From Pelecanus crispus (taxonomy: Eukaryota; Chordata; Aves; Pelecaniformes; Pelecanidae), in contig NC_134648.1 of NCBI RefSeq assembly GCF_030463565.1, positions 46,686,346-46,750,345 of the forward strand: 64,000 bases of DNA, given 5' to 3'. Under the pieces are notes generated by a model that saw only the letters and a list, made by a program, of their open reading frames with translations, was not told where the DNA came from and searched no databases. A program made the position numbers and the translations under genes. Of this stretch, positions 36,308-50,900 are shown one piece after another (the stretch's first letter is position 1; the number at the start of each line of letters is the position of its first letter).

Positions 36308-39300
36308 AAGTAGAATGATTTAAATACTTACTTCAGACCTATATAAAAATACAAGAATCACATATCAGCCTCTGTCCAAAATATGCATCTATTAGTTACT
36401 TAATTTTTGCTTTGGGGAAGCATCTCACTAAATGCTTGTACAGCCCTATTGGATATCACATATACAGAAATTCTGTTTATCACAACTGTAAGAGTTAACA
36501 AAGCAACACTTTGAAGTACATGAAATAGAAGGAGTTGATTAAGGGTAAACTGAATTCACACATTCATAAGTGGTTTTAGGCAGATCTTTGCATTCAGTTG
36601 GTGTTTTGTCTCTCTTGGTAATGAAACTACACCAAACATTGCCTATATTCTTACAATTTTTATATTTCAAGAGCTATTAAACTGCTTTGGTAAAAAGAAT
36701 TACGTTAAATTTGCTACATGCTACTGGGAACATAATTAGATTTGGGTGCCAGTAGACTTGATTATATGAAAAATAGGTTTTCATAACAAACCAAGAACCT
36801 GTTGGCTTAATTCTAGATGAAATCAGAATTTTGGTTAATCAAGGTGTAGAGATGATACAGCCACTGAAGTCAAAATCTACAGTGTTGTAGCAGCTGTGTT
36901 TTCAGAGCTCTGCTGCCTACTGGAATTGTCACTCCCGCGTTCGTTCTTCTCTACAGTGGCTCAGGACAGAGGCACCGAACCACGTGCCTGTGCAGGTGAG
37001 CACAGGGAGATCTTCACTGTCTGCTGACGCTCTGAGCTGGAAAGATGCAGTTCAGTTTGCATCGGGAAGCTATATCATCTAGTAGTCAGATCTCTAGTTC
37101 TTCACTGGATCTAGCCTTAAATGTACCTAAACTAAATGAACCATTCCTTTAGCCCTTTGATGTTTCTTGATGATGTCCAAAAGTTACGCTTGTACAAATA
37201 CCTGTCAGCTTAGTATCTTGAGCCATTTTCCCAAATGTGGTTGATAGATTTGGGGGAGAAGAGAGGTCGCTACAGCTTTACTACTGCCGTCTTGCTGGGG
37301 AATGCTGACAAGGCTTTGCCTAATATGCCCCTGCAATCCTGCAGCTTCAGTTTGTTTTCTCTTTCAACACTGAGTTCATTCATTACAGCTGAATAGAAAC
37401 TACTTTTATACATAAAAGGAATAATACAGAAGCCCCAAAATTTCCTTTTTATGCTTCAAACCTAAGGCTCTGTCCCTGGGGAGGACAATGCAGCTCAGCC
37501 TGTGAAAATATTTGCTCCCTGGCTTCTCTTCTCAGCTGTCAGCAACGGCATGATTTGCGCTGCCTGGGATGGCCTCTCCGCCAGGTAATTGGCGGGTACT
37601 ACCAGCTCATTTCACATAGGCCATGACTTTAATTTCCTAGGCTATATTTGAACCTGCAATTTAGAAACAACAGGTTAGCCACCAGTGCCCCAGGCTGTCC
37701 AGTCTCATCAGAGCAACTCGTACTGCACAGAAAGATGAAAACACTGCATACCAAAGCCAAAGGCTTTTGCCAGCAGGAAGTAGAGACAGTAGCTGTATGT
37801 CTACTTGATCTGCCTGTATGCCTGCTCTTATGTCCTATGGCTGCCCCCAAGAGTCCTGCAAAATATTTAAAAAATAAGAGGTCTACTAGATCTCCAGAAA
37901 AACAGCTCGTCCTCGGGTTTTGAATGTTCTCTGGGTTCCATTTTAAATAAATAAGAAAACATTTTCATTAAGTGTCTTCAAGGGGCTTTTCCTGAAGACA
38001 TCCTTTCTTGAAAGAGAGGATTAGCTGCTCACACACAAATGCTGGTACCAGTCAACATGTAAGGCAACTACACTTCGACATATAAAGAAGACTTTATTAT
38101 ACGAATATGAATGTTATATGACTGACTGAAATATAAGTCCTAATGTAGCTCTTTTGCTCAGTAGTAAAAGCCTTATTTAGCTATAGTCATTCCTTAGTCT
38201 TCTGCCTGTAAGACCTGAGCCTTTGAAAAAACAGTAGCTTGCTTTAATTACAATTTTACTAAGAGCCATTAGGTTTTTTGTTTCATTATGTCAACGTTTC
38301 TGTCGTGTAATAATATGTACATTTTTACTAAGGACTAATGAGAGAAGGGCTGAATTAAAAAAGCTACTTTTCCCTTTTAGGGTGGATTCTTTCTTGCATT
38401 CAACTGCTAGGGCTTAAGGGGGTACATTTGCATTAGAAGTAGTCTCACAGAGAGATACAGTATCCTGTTCTTACTAAGAGCTGTGTTTTGCTTTGCAGAG
38501 GTAGGTGGATGGCACAATAGAGATCTGCGTGGCTGTGAAGGGGACAAGTAAAATGGTCGTGTAACACTGTGATGCATAGGGCATGAGTAAGTTCACTAAA
38601 GTGGCTGGTGACCCTTCTCATCCCCAAAGGAGATACAGGGAAATGTCTGGAAATGGATCTGTCTGCCCGTTCTGCCACAAACCTGGAAACAGTGTCTAAT
38701 GGCAGAAGCAGCTACAGCATCTCTTTTCTGCTAGCATAAAGGAAGGCTGCTTAAGGTGCACCTCCCTTTATCACCTGTCCTGTACAGGTGAAGAAACCTA
38801 ATGCTGTCTGTTGCATGATACAGATTTCTTCGGGGTTGGAAACTTTGGAGAGAGAGTAAGAAAGGCAGGAGAAGATCAACAGTCTGGCAGCACTGCCCAT
38901 TTGCATGGCTCCAGCCTTTTAGCTTGCTGCAACCTTGCAGAGTCTGCACCGGTTGGCAGTGGAGAGGCTGCATTGTCCCTGTGAGCTTGCTCCTTCCCCA
39001 TCATCCCAACCAATATCTCTACTGGATCCACACATCCTTCTACTGAATTTATTGTGAGTAAAGTTAAAACATATGCCCCATCTTTCAGTGCTCTGGTAAG
39101 AAATAGACAATAATTTAAACAACCCAATGGAAATGAGTATTTTGAAAAAGTGAGAATCACTGTTGTTTGCCAGCATGGCTCAAAAATTATGGGTTAAATC
39201 CTTCTTTCTTCACTCCATGCTTCATGAAATGAATATCTGTATTTAAGAAGTGGTTTATCAAATAATAAGGCAGTCCTACATTGCACATGTAGGTTGTGTT

Positions 39301-40554
39301 TAAGCAAAGGAAAGTATTTTCTCACTAAAGGGTTATATGCTTCTTTAAGAAAATACCTGTTAAAAATGGGACCCTTTTGAAGTCAAAGAGAACTGTCTCA
39401 TTTCAATAGTGTGCCAAGATTTCTCATGAATTTCCCTGCATTCAGTCAAACAACTTGTAACAGGGAGTAAAAATGCCAGATGGAATCTGGCATGCTTTTC
39501 TTACTTTTCCAGGGAACAGGACAAGAAACAAAAAAACGAATTTCTGTCTTATTGTAACAAGTTGCACGACAGTTAGAATGTAATTATTCATCTCTTAAAA
39601 GGAACTACATAGATAACAAGGTTCACTTACACAGTTTGGAAAAGGTAACCCAGCAGGGGTCGTGCAAGTTCCTGTCTGCTGTAATAACAACTTCCAATGA
39701 CATTGACATAGCTAAGGGACTTTTTTAAAAATAAGGAACAATATTTAAGTGCTGTTGTGAACACAGTGGTATATCTGTTATGTTTATGACATGGACAAAA
39801 AATATAACTAATGCTGACCTGCTGAAGGGACGTTTAATAGATGGACTGCATTGGCAAAAACAGACAAATAAAAAGATGTGGCTGTAGCATTACCCTATAT
39901 GCATATGTTCCCCTTAAAGCCTGTTCAGTTTAGATGTTCATGTTTCCATTACTAATTATGCAAGAAAATAATGTATTCTGTTAACACTTCCATTCATCTT
40001 TAATAAGTTATTAAGAAAGATTCCAATCCTGTAATTAGCTAGGGGAAATGAACTCCAGAACTCTCAAATTAAACACTTTAAATCTTTTCCAAAAATACTG
40101 TAGTCTATAAATAGTTCTTATTCTCACTCTAGCCCACTCTTTTTCCTTTTGTTGACTGGATAATTCATACTCATCCCATCCCAGCCTCCAAATTCTTCAC
40201 ATCTCCTGTATTACGTAGCACTGTCTGGTTGTCCCGTTTGAGGTTCATGTTGAGTATAGGTTGGCACAAGGGGATCCACAGGAACTGGAGGTAGGGTATG
40301 GCCATATGTTACAGTTTGCAGTCAACAATGTCAAAAAAAAGCAAAAGCACTGAAATGTGTCATGGTATGATCAACCTTCCCTGCATCATCTTCTCTTTTT
40401 TCTGTACCTCGAATGACAAACACCCAGCAGTGGTCAGAGCTTTGACTGGTTTGATATATTTTAGTGGTCCTTATGAAGTGTCTGCATGCTGCAGAATATG
40501 AGCTTTAAGTTGTGCTTATGTGTGTGCTTATTTAGATGTCTGTATGTATATCGA
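36308..40554. other. Intergenic DNA, no gene recognised
   Basis: No frame above about 95 codons and no clear repeats. Composition is ordinary, with slightly higher GC at 37.4-37.9 kb and 38.5-39.0 kb. Confidence 0.55.
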
Positions 40555-40654
40555 TAGAATAGAATAGAATAGAATAGAATAGAATAGAATAGAATAGAAT
40601 AGAATAGAATAGAATAGAATAGAATAGAATAGAATAGAATAGAATAGAATAGAA
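40555..40654. repeat. (TAGAA)20 pentanucleotide microsatellite
   Basis: A perfect, uninterrupted run of 20 TAGAA units (100 bases). The FYSIL-type peptide repeat read from the other strand is a translation artefact. Its perfection suggests recent expansion and likely length polymorphism. Confidence 0.99.
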
Positions 40655-41081
40655 GGCTGAGAGTGCAGCACGGGGTTACATTGAGGGAATGGAGAGCTGC
40701 AGCACAGAATAAAATGACTGAGCAGGAAAAGAGGGAGTAGACACAAAAAGAAGAGGGTAGGGATGGAATCAAAGGAAAAGGCAGAAGTTAGATCATTCAC
40801 CAGCGTGGAAGTGCCAGAGTGGAAGAGGGGGCTGAGGGGCTGTGTCCCTGCTGCTGCCCAGTGTGGCACACGTGCTGGTGTGTGAGGTGGTGTGCGAGTG
40901 TGTTTGCACACCTGGGCAGACACCACAGCAGGCTGATGCCAGGTGGTGCAGGGCTGTCAGCATGGAATAAAGGACAGTGACAGCTAAAATGAAAGGCAGT
41001 TACCACATAAAGATGGCATGTGGTTCTTCAGACATATTCCTTTAGGCACCTGTGGGAGACCCACTGTGTACTGAGAGATGT
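40655..41081. other. Short spacer between microsatellite and CR1
   Basis: G/T-biased on the plus strand around 40860-40910 (GTGCTGGTGTGTGAGGTGG). Otherwise unique. No coding evidence. Confidence 0.5.
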
Positions 41082-41970
41082 TCATAGAATCATAGAATCA
41101 TAGAATCATAGAATAGTTCTGGGTTGAAAGGGACCTTAAAGATCAACTTGTTCCAACCCCTCTGACATGGGCAGGGACACCTTCCACTAGACCAGGTTGG
41201 CCAAAGCCCCATCCCACCTGGCCTTGAAGTCTTCCACGGATGGGGAATCCACAGCTTCTCTGGGCAACCTGTTCCAGTGCCTCACCACCCTCATAGTGAA
41301 GAATTTCTTCCTTATATCTAATCTAAATCTACCTTTTTCAGTTTAAAGCCATTACCCCTTGTCCTATCACTACATGCCTTTGTAAAAAGTCCCTCTCTGG
41401 CTTTCTTGTGGGCCCCCTTCAGGTACTGGAAGGCTGCTGTAAGGTCTCCCCAGAGTCTTCTCTTCTCCACGATGAACAACCCCAACTCTCTCAGCCTGTC
41501 TTCATAGGAGAGGTGCTCCAGCCCTCTCATCATCTTCATGGCCCTCCTCCGGACCTGCTCCAGCAGGTCCATGTCCTTCTTATGTTGGGGGTCCCAGAGC
41601 TGAATGCAGTACTCCAGGTGGGGTCTCATGAGAGTGGAGTAGAGGGGCAGAATCACCTCCTTCATCCTGCTGGCCACGCTTCTTTTGATGCAGCCCAGGA
41701 TACGGCTGGCTTTCTGGCTGCAAGCACACATTGCCAGGTCATGTAGAGCTTCTTACCAACAAACACCCCCAGGTCCTTCTCCGCAGGGCTGCTCTCAATC
41801 CATTCTCTGCCCAACCTGTATTTGTGCTTGGGACTGCCCTGACCCACATGCATGACCTTGCACTTGGCCTTGTTGAACTTGATGATGTTTGCATGGGCCC
41901 ACATCTCAAGCCTGTCAAGGTCCCTCTGGATGGCATCCCTTCCCTCCAGCGTGTTGACCACACCACACAG
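41082..41970 (-). mobile_element. CR1 LINE fragment, 3' part of ORF2 plus tail
   Basis: Starting with four CATAGAAT units, this copy matches the 3' portion of the 9.3-kb CR1 almost base for base until about 41970, where it stops at a 5' truncation. It encodes remnants of the RT C-terminal region ([40 protein letters not shown]). Single-base deletions relative to the other copy shift the frame near 41720 (TTTCTGGCTG for TTTCTGGGCTG) and near 41332. It is non-functional. The orientation and subfamily are the same as the copy at 9.3 kb, 31.7 kb away. Confidence 0.95.
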
Positions 41971-44900
41971 TTCGCAGCCTTTTGGCTACTTTGTGGCTTA
42001 AAGGCCATCCTTAAAAAGCATTCTTGTCAGAACGAGCTTGATACATTCTTTATGAGATTTCCTTTCTGGTCCATAGGGATGTTGTCAGCAGCCTGTGTAA
42101 ACCGCGTTTCAGAGGTCTGGGAAAATGTTGTGCACTGTTCTGATGTCCTCCCATCTTAATAAAAAACAACCAAAAGAGGAGAATGAGATGTTAATTCTGA
42201 TTTATCTATATCATATTATAAGTTTCTAATCTTTTATCAGGTTTAGACCTAAATAAAAAAATTTGGGAAATTAATTAATTTTGATTTAAAGTGAGAAAAC
42301 CCCCACATTTTTAGTAACTTTCTATAGAATTGTAATTACACAGCAAACTTCTGGGACTGGCAGATTTTTTGGGATGAGGCAAAATTTCCTAGGGAAATAA
42401 AGTAAAATAGAAGGAAATGTAGTGGTAAAGAGGTGATTTCACTTCCTGGCCTTTTGCCCAGACTGACCATTTAGAGAGAGTCTTGAAGTATTTGCTTGAA
42501 AATGGGCAAGGGATACAGACTATTAAGAATAAATTCAAGAGAGAGCAGCTGTGAGATGGAGAGGCAGCAGCAGATGCTTGTCTACACAAGCAGTTAATTC
42601 AAAATGAAAAAAAAAATAAAAGGAAGGAAGAATATTCTGAGCCTAGTGAAATAATTGTTGTCATGGAGGTTATGGGAGGTAAACATGCCTTTTATAGAAA
42701 TATTTATTGCCATTCTTTTTGTGAGACTGGCCAGACTAAAAAGGTTTCAGTTCACTTTACTGATGGATTTTTCCCCTTTCCCTTTTTAAATAATGCCCTT
42801 TCTTGAAGCATTTATTTCTCAAGAAAGTCTAATAATGTTCCTCATTGTTTGCTTGCAAAAGATGGAAGCCGAGACTTTAGATTATTTGTATACTACAGAC
42901 CAGGGAGAGATTTTAGAGGATCTTGCTGTATGGCACATAGCTTTTTTTCTGTCCTGTTTATCGTGGTAAAAAGGCCAACAGTGCTGTTCTTTGCATTTCT
43001 ATGTTAAAAGTGTGTTCAGCAGTACTTGCTTTTGGATCCTGAAATTCTACATGACATAGAAACCAGAAGGAAGTTATCTTTATGCTCTGGAAGTCCATTT
43101 TGAAAGTATATAGGCTCAGGAAAAAAAATTAGAAAAAAAAATTATGGTCTCCTGCCACACTCCAGGATGCAGGATATTCAGAATTGGGGTGTTAGTCTGT
43201 GTCTTGTTAAAACAGGAAAATTAAAATCATATGTTAACTAAACAAATGGTTATGTTCCAGAAATGGCTTATGGTCTAAGTGGGGAAGTGTCATACGTGCA
43301 TTTCTTTCATGCTAAGATTAAAATCCTAGCAGCTCTGGTATTTTTTCACAATTTAAATGAAAGAAATATCTCTGTTGTGACATGTGAGAATTTTGTTTTT
43401 CAAAGTCTTAAAAATGAAGGTCTATCAATGCTAAAGGCATCAAAGACCAACTGTTTCCATGAAGAATAAAACAAGCTTCTACTTAGTCATTTCACAACAT
43501 GCAGTCAAATATTCCAGGCATTAGCAATTATGTATCCACAAGGTAGAATTGATCTACATTCTCATTCACAAGCAGGTTTTGTTATTATGATTATTGTAAT
43601 GGGGATTTTTTGTATTGTGGTTGTGTGTCAGGCCCTGGTTTCCTTGTATTATTATTTCCATTAGATTATACCATATAATATCAGCAAAGATACAGTCCTT
43701 GTACTGACGATATTAGTATCTTGGGGCTGCAAACGACACGTAAACGTGTCTCCTGTAGAGCTGTGCAGAATGACTCCCATCTGAGTCTATAGCTAATCTG
43801 TTTTTTTTTTGGGGGGGGATGTAAAAGGAAAAGTGCACACAGGCAAATTGCATATCCATGTGCAATGGGTATGCAGATGCTCATTCTGCCCATATCTAAA
43901 CATTTGTGATTATTTGTCCCCTAATATTCTGGGAATCCTTAAGAAAGATATGCAGTCTATTCAAATGATAAAATAAAGCCCTAACTATTGTTTAGCTGAA
44001 GACAAAAACAATTAAAATCCATGTAATCATATTTAAAATAAGCCATGAATAATAGCATGTGAAAACAAAAAGTGGCCTAACTTCCTGGCGTCATTTAGGG
44101 TGATGCCAGCCAGAGGCTGCCCTCAAAGATTGTCCGTGTACAGAGATTTTCCTTAAAGGAAGGGACTGTCATCACTGCTCCACTAGTTTCAGATTTCAAC
44201 CACCATATACTTTGTCTAATTTTACATGGTACAAAACCCACAGTCGCAGTAGTTTGTTCCTTGGTGCTCATTAGATACAGTATAAGGTGAGGGGGAGACT
44301 AGAATCTGCAGGAATTTTTTTAGGTGCCAATGAGCTCTATAGGCAGGCCAAGTTCCCTGGGAGGTTGGCTCATATTCAGTAGCATTTTCCTAGGTAAGCA
44401 GTGCGTGTTGCATGCCGTTGCTTTAGCTGCCCATTACTCAGGACGATAGCCTGCAATCCAGCTGCACCTCTTGGCACTTGGGTTCAAAGGGCCTTGGCTT
44501 CATATTAGTTGAATAAAAAAGGTCAATAAGAGGTGAGAGACAATTGAATGTTAATAAATAATAAAGGAATGAGAGCTGCAAGTGTTTGACCCATCCCTGC
44601 TGATGTGATATCGATCTGAACTAGAAGAGAAATGTCAAACCCTTCCCTGAACAGAGGTCTAGAAATGCTTCTGATGTGTGTCAGAAAAAGATAAGAATCA
44701 GACCAAGGATATATCAGCAGATGCCACAGGGAATAAAGCATAAACAACCCAAGAACAATAGTTACTATGTGTCAGCTACAAATAAGACACGCTTATTTGG
44801 CAGAGCATGTTCTCCTTATGCCTGTTCCTTCCGGGCAGTCTGGGCATGCCAAAGAGACTTCTCCTGGGAGGAGAGGTCAGGTACAAGGAGACTGCATAAG

Positions 44901-47900
44901 GGTAAGGTGGCTGGTTCATGGGACTGCAGCTGTGCCCCCACATGGAGGGGTGGAAGGAAGGGTTGTAGGCAATGGATTTGCTCTACACAGACTTTCCACC
45001 CTGCATATATTCTGGCTGGGAGGTGTCCATCCTTCATATTTTACCCTGAGAGCACCCAGCTGGGTCCGTGAAGGACTTTAGGCATCAGGCTACCATTTCC
45101 AGTTCAAGAATGGATCTTCAGAGCCTCTGTCATGCCATGATTTAACCCTCTAGAGGCAGCTCCCCTACATACCCATTTTCCTTCCTGTAAAGTGCTCTAC
45201 ATTTTTCCCATTAGGCACGTGTGTACAGCTTGACTTTACATTTGACAAGTTAAGAATTATCCTTTCTGTATTATTCTTATTCTTTGATCTCAGATGAATC
45301 AAACCAACTAAACACAGCTACTGCATAAAGTCTTGCACGAAATGCAGTCAGATAGTAAAAGGATGGATAAGGGAAATCCTGTAGCCTGAAGGTTAAGACA
45401 TTTTTCATGACAAAGCAGAGTTACTTCTGCTGCAGAGATTATTTCTGTATTTTATATCCACTGGAAAAAAAATTGTCAGGAGAGACTGATACAGAAACTC
45501 ATCTAAGATTGCCTGGTCTTCTGAAACATGGGGTTTTGCTTCACATCACTGCTCCAAAGTCTGACAGAGGAAGGATTTGAACATATATCTCTGACATTCA
45601 AGTAAGCATATTAATCACTGAGCTGTCTTTTTTTCCCCTTTTTTCTTATTTAGAGAGACAGACTACATACCAGTTTTTTGATGTATTGGAAGTCAACAGG
45701 TGGGGATTTGGACTAAACAAACCTCTTTTCCTTCCTTCTTCCCTGACAGAAAGGGCTTCAGTGTGTCTCCATCTTCAAACGACCTAGGAACACGGTGCAT
45801 TTGACAGATTGTTCCTTTGAAGTCGATACTAAATTGAGGCCTGTCTACAATATTCAGATTGTTTTGCAAAGGAAAGAGCTCTTGTAGAAATATCTGGAGA
45901 AACAGTGCTTTTGTGGAAATGGTCTTTATTAGTCTCCTGCCACATCAGGATCAGGATGGCAGTGTTTGCTGTTGTAAAGCCAGTGAGAATCATCCTCTTT
46001 TAAATATATTGGTTTTAGTCTTACCTGTGCTTTGCGCCAGTGTATGAAAAAGGGATTTTTATTCTTTAGCATTTAAATATTAAAAAAAAAAAGGGAAAAA
46101 AATACTTCCTTCAGTAATTCCCAAAGATTTTCTATTTCAGTGTAATAAAACTTCAAGGAATGAATATACTTAATCTTAGCTAAAATCTCAACATTATGTT
46201 TTAATAAAGATGCTGAAGTAATTGTGACTTCAAGCCACTGCTCACAATGTATAACCTTTCCAGGGGAAACAGGAAGGGGGCTTGGTCGGTGTTTTTGATT
46301 TAGCCAGACTCCTTTGGTGGGAGACAGGCAAGGGGGACAGATGGATGAGATAAAGTTTCCGACTCTGAATCCCCCTGCCAGACTGGCCGTATTAGTCACT
46401 ACAAAGAATTTATCCTGTCCTTCTGACACTGTCAAGATTAGCTTACCAGTTTAATTATAATTGGTCATGCAACATACATGGGTTCTTTTAGTTGGTTGGT
46501 TCTTTTTTTTAATGTGAGGGGAGTATCCCATTAGCACAAGAAAAGTCTGTAAGAGCCACTGGATTTTCAGTTTCTCTCAGGAAAGTAAGTTAAACAGGAT
46601 TAAGAAATCTTATAATAATTTAAATTACTTTCTTTCTAGGTCAAGTAAATGTTACATGAAACATCCTTCCTTGAAAAGTAGGCTTTATATAGACTTTTAA
46701 CTTTAGACTTCAAGTTTAAACTTGTATAGTCACAGATATTAATTGCATGTATATATGCAATACCAATTCAGAGGTGTGCTTGAATACATTCATTGCCGAT
46801 ATGCTGGATTTATGGCAACTGGACCAGAGTGCCGTGAAACCTTGCTCTCCTCATCCCAAAGAGACTGAAATGCTTCTACTGTTCAGTAGTCTTGTATGCT
46901 TGTCACCATTAATGTTCCCCCTAATTTATTTTTCTCTGTGTGACAAATGACCTCCTCAATACCAATGTGAAACAAAGCCCTAATTTGCTCGAGGCCAGTA
47001 ATGGCACAGGAAAATAAATAAGTTTGTAAGTCCTCTCTGTGCTTTTGATATTCTGGGGTTCACTCAGTTCATGGTATAAGTTTCTACAGCTTTGTGGCTT
47101 CTTCACCGTGTTAGAAAGTAAGAAAAAGTTATTTTGCAGTGCAAAATGTGTTCCTGACAGGCCCCTGAAATACAGGGAAGCATAGCTGCATCACTGACAG
47201 AGACCTCTTGTACAAAGACCTTGAGCAGACTGAAAACACACCTTCCAGTCAAGTCTTTGTTTTGGATTCTGTTTCTCCAGTAATAGGTAAAGAAAGAGGG
47301 GAAAAAAGAGAGGCATAGAGAGTGCTAGAAATCGTCCTGTATGTGGTCGGGAGCAATAGTGGACCTCCTGCTCAGGAGGAAAAGCCACAAGAGAAGCAGC
47401 TTGCCAGTCTGGATCCCTGTGCGGCAGAGTCCTGGCCAGAAGATACAAAGGCAGCTGATGGAAGTGGGCTGCAGGGCTGGAAGAGCACCAGGGCATCTGG
47501 GAGACAGGGGGCACATCTCAGCTTCCCTGGTTCTGGTCCATACGTTTGTTTGCACGTTAAGGTGTTTGCAGATGGACTTGTGGGAAGCCTGAACTTGTGT
47601 TGGCCTGACAAGTTACCACCCTCCATGCAATAATCTCAGATGGAGGGCCAGCACAAATCAAGGGGTGCTGGTCTTCCCCCTGTCCAGGTTTTCTATCTCC
47701 TGCCTTTCTTGGCCGTTGCAATGGTCACTGGTAAAGCTGGTCATGGGCACAGCTGCACCTGGCACAGCCTGCTCACTTCTGTGGCTCCTCTGCTAGGCAC
47801 GGCTGCCTGCTCAGGGGGTGGAAGCACTGTCCCATGGCTGTGTCAAGCTGCTACACACAATGTGTAATACAACCTCAAATAGTCAGGCACGTGAGCACAA

Positions 47901-50900
47901 AATTAATGTTTGCAGGAGTAAAACTCAATTGCTCCTGTGCTGACAGTGAATTCAAAGAGTGAGCAGGTGTGGGTAAAATAGCTCCTTTTTGAAGGCTGAA
48001 TGGAGAAAGACAAGTATTTTGGAGCTGTGTATCATCTTACTCTCTTTATAGTGCCATATTTTCTCAGGTCACCTATTTGACTCCAACTTATACTCCATGG
48101 TGTGGTTTATAGATTATCCCTAGTGCACACAAACAATAGATCCTCTGCCTGAATGGACAAGGTCTCCTTGTATGTAAATTGTACCACTTAAACCAGCAAC
48201 CCTCTGTGCCTGAAAAGCAAGGTAAGGGACTGAGTGATCAGGGATCATAGCAAAACACTGAAAGATATGCTTGGAAGCTGAACTAAAGTGGTCCGCCCAA
48301 GTGTGTGCACATAAGAACAACTGTATATATATGGATACGTAGAAAAGAAAATCCTTACTCCCATTTAAAGCTGTGGGAATTTTACCACTAAATTCAGAAA
48401 GGTTAGAATGCCACCCAAAGCACATCAGAAAGTATAAATTAATGATTTCTGGGAAAAAAAACCTGAAATGGAAATGTCCTTTTTTTTTTTTTTTTCCAAA
48501 AAGAGAAAACAGCATTTCTATTTTAGAAGAATGCATTTTAAAAAAATCTATTTTAGTTTGACATTGTCTTGTTACTAGCCACAGCAGAAGTGAAAAATGG
48601 CTATTATCCAGTGTCAGAGAAATAGGTTACTGAAATTACTGGGGCTTTAGCATTCCAGCATGCCTGACACTAAGCCTGATTTCTGTTCTTAAGATAAAAA
48701 GATTTGATATGGTTCTATAGAGTAACAGGGAACTTTCCTATTATGTTCAGATTTTAAGCATATACAGATTACAGGCATTTAAAAAAAAAGCTGTACACAG
48801 TCTGGAGAGAGACTGCTACAGTATATTGATGATAGCTTAAGACTCTTCTCTGCTTCATTGCCCTAATGCCTTAATTTTTAAGTTGAGTAGCCTCAGGATG
48901 TGCTGCCCATGTCTAGGCAAGGAGTCAAGCCTAATTCTCATTCCTGCAGTCATCTGCCTGGTAATGGCTAAAGCCTTGATGACTGTGGGGCAGTATGCAC
49001 TGCAGTGACCTAGGATGTATAAATTCTGCAGAAAAAGCAAGCAGTTATTTTTCCAGCACTATCTGCTTGGTGCATACCTTCAAAAAGAAAGTATAAAGAA
49101 AGGAGACAGGCAAAGGTTGAATTTATTATCTTGGTTTTATGTGCATGAGCCCTTGACAGGACTGAATGGCAGTGAAATCAACACTCGTAAACAGAGCATG
49201 AACAAAGGTTCATTGTATAAGCTATTTATTTTGTCCTTTGTTTGCAATTCTTGTGAATACAAAATTAAACCACTAAGCAGCTGTCACCTCCTGTTTGTGG
49301 CTTAGAACAAAAGCCCAGCAAACCCCAGAATTTTACATAGCTTCACATCAAAACCATAATTCAAGCCTGTCCTCATCTGAACAAAACTCACTTCTTCCCC
49401 AGAATACTGAGGCAAATTTTACTTCCAGGTTTTCTGTTGGCTTTGTAGGTCAGGTATGCTGATAGCACCATGAAACTTTTGGGTTATATCCTCTTTCCGT
49501 AGCACAGTCTGAAATCCTTAGCAGACTCCTCATGGGCAAACATCAGTATTCTCCTTGAGGAACAAATTCTATCACAACCATGTTCTCCATTTCTCATTCT
49601 ATTTGTCATTTAATTTTTAATTTAAAGCAACAGAATTGTTGTCTACTTTTCCTCATGGTCTTGAAAAAAACCGTGAATAACTCACAAATTCATTAATATT
49701 TTGGAATAAAATCTCTAAATAGGTAAGGAAGGACCCAGTGATCCTTACTTTTCTTCTGAACTTACCCTAAAGAATACTGCAGGGTGGTACAGAAACAACA
49801 ACAAGAACACATTTAATTTTAACTGGCATCTATTTCTTGTACTGACTGAAGAAAGTGTGATTTTGGATACCTTTCAATGTCCCTGTGTCTGTTTGCTTGA
49901 ACTATTTGCTGCAGCTGAAGAGACTAAGTTAGTGAGGGTATGCATATGGTTAAATCTTTGGGGAAATGCTTGACTGATCTGATTGTTATGGAGTAGGAGA
50001 AAGAAGGTAGGGGAAATATCTTGGAGGTCTTTAGAGGCACCGGGCTGGGACAACTGAGGCGACTGTACTACTGGTTTGTGAGGGGTCAAAGAGAAAGTCA
50101 TAGCTTGCTTCCTGTGCTTAGAAAGCACGCCAAAGAGGCAGTCAGGGGAAAATCATTGCTTTAGCATGGTCAGGTTGAAAGATGCTTAAAAGCACACATT
50201 GTGGTTGGGCCTAAACACAGCCACCTGGTAAGTGTTCCTCTAGAAAACACTTGTGAGGTCTTTAACCAGTAGATCTGCAGTCCTTATTCAACCGGTATTT
50301 GCAATCTGTGCCCTTTGAATCCAAGGTTCTGCAGGTATCTAATAGGGTTTTAAAAAAAATCAACAAAATAATTTTGATTACACAATTAAAATAGTTTATT
50401 GCCAAGTGATGGTCCAAAAGCATTTTCCTAAACTGTTTCAAAGTATTTTAAAAATACAATGAAGGAAAATATTGCTTTTGTATGTTGAATTTCAAAAGGC
50501 AACATCAAAGAGAGAGAGAGCTGCTTCTGCTGCCTTAATAGAGATACATTCATAATAGTACAGAACTCCGAATGTCAAGCTTAAGTGCCTCAAATACCAA
50601 TATCGACAGATTTCTCCAGAGATCACATGCAGTTATATTAGCTAAAAGACTAAACCACTGGTTTTGGAAGATGTTGAATTTCCTTCAACTCCCTTTGAAC
50701 TCAGTGGGAAAGATAAGGGTGTCCAGGGCAGGAGAAATTATAAAAGTATTGGATAATGGCATTCATCATCTTGCTTCCTAAAATGCAAACTCCTTTGGGT
50801 TTCTTTTCGTCTCTCATCACTTCTAGATTAAAGCTCAGGGAGAGGGTCGAATATTAAAATACCATCCAATTTATAATTGGTTACTAAAGTCAATTCACAG

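Noticed and set aside
40461-40926. LFYSI peptide-repeat proteins
   Set aside because: Pure translation of the TAGAA microsatellite in two frames.
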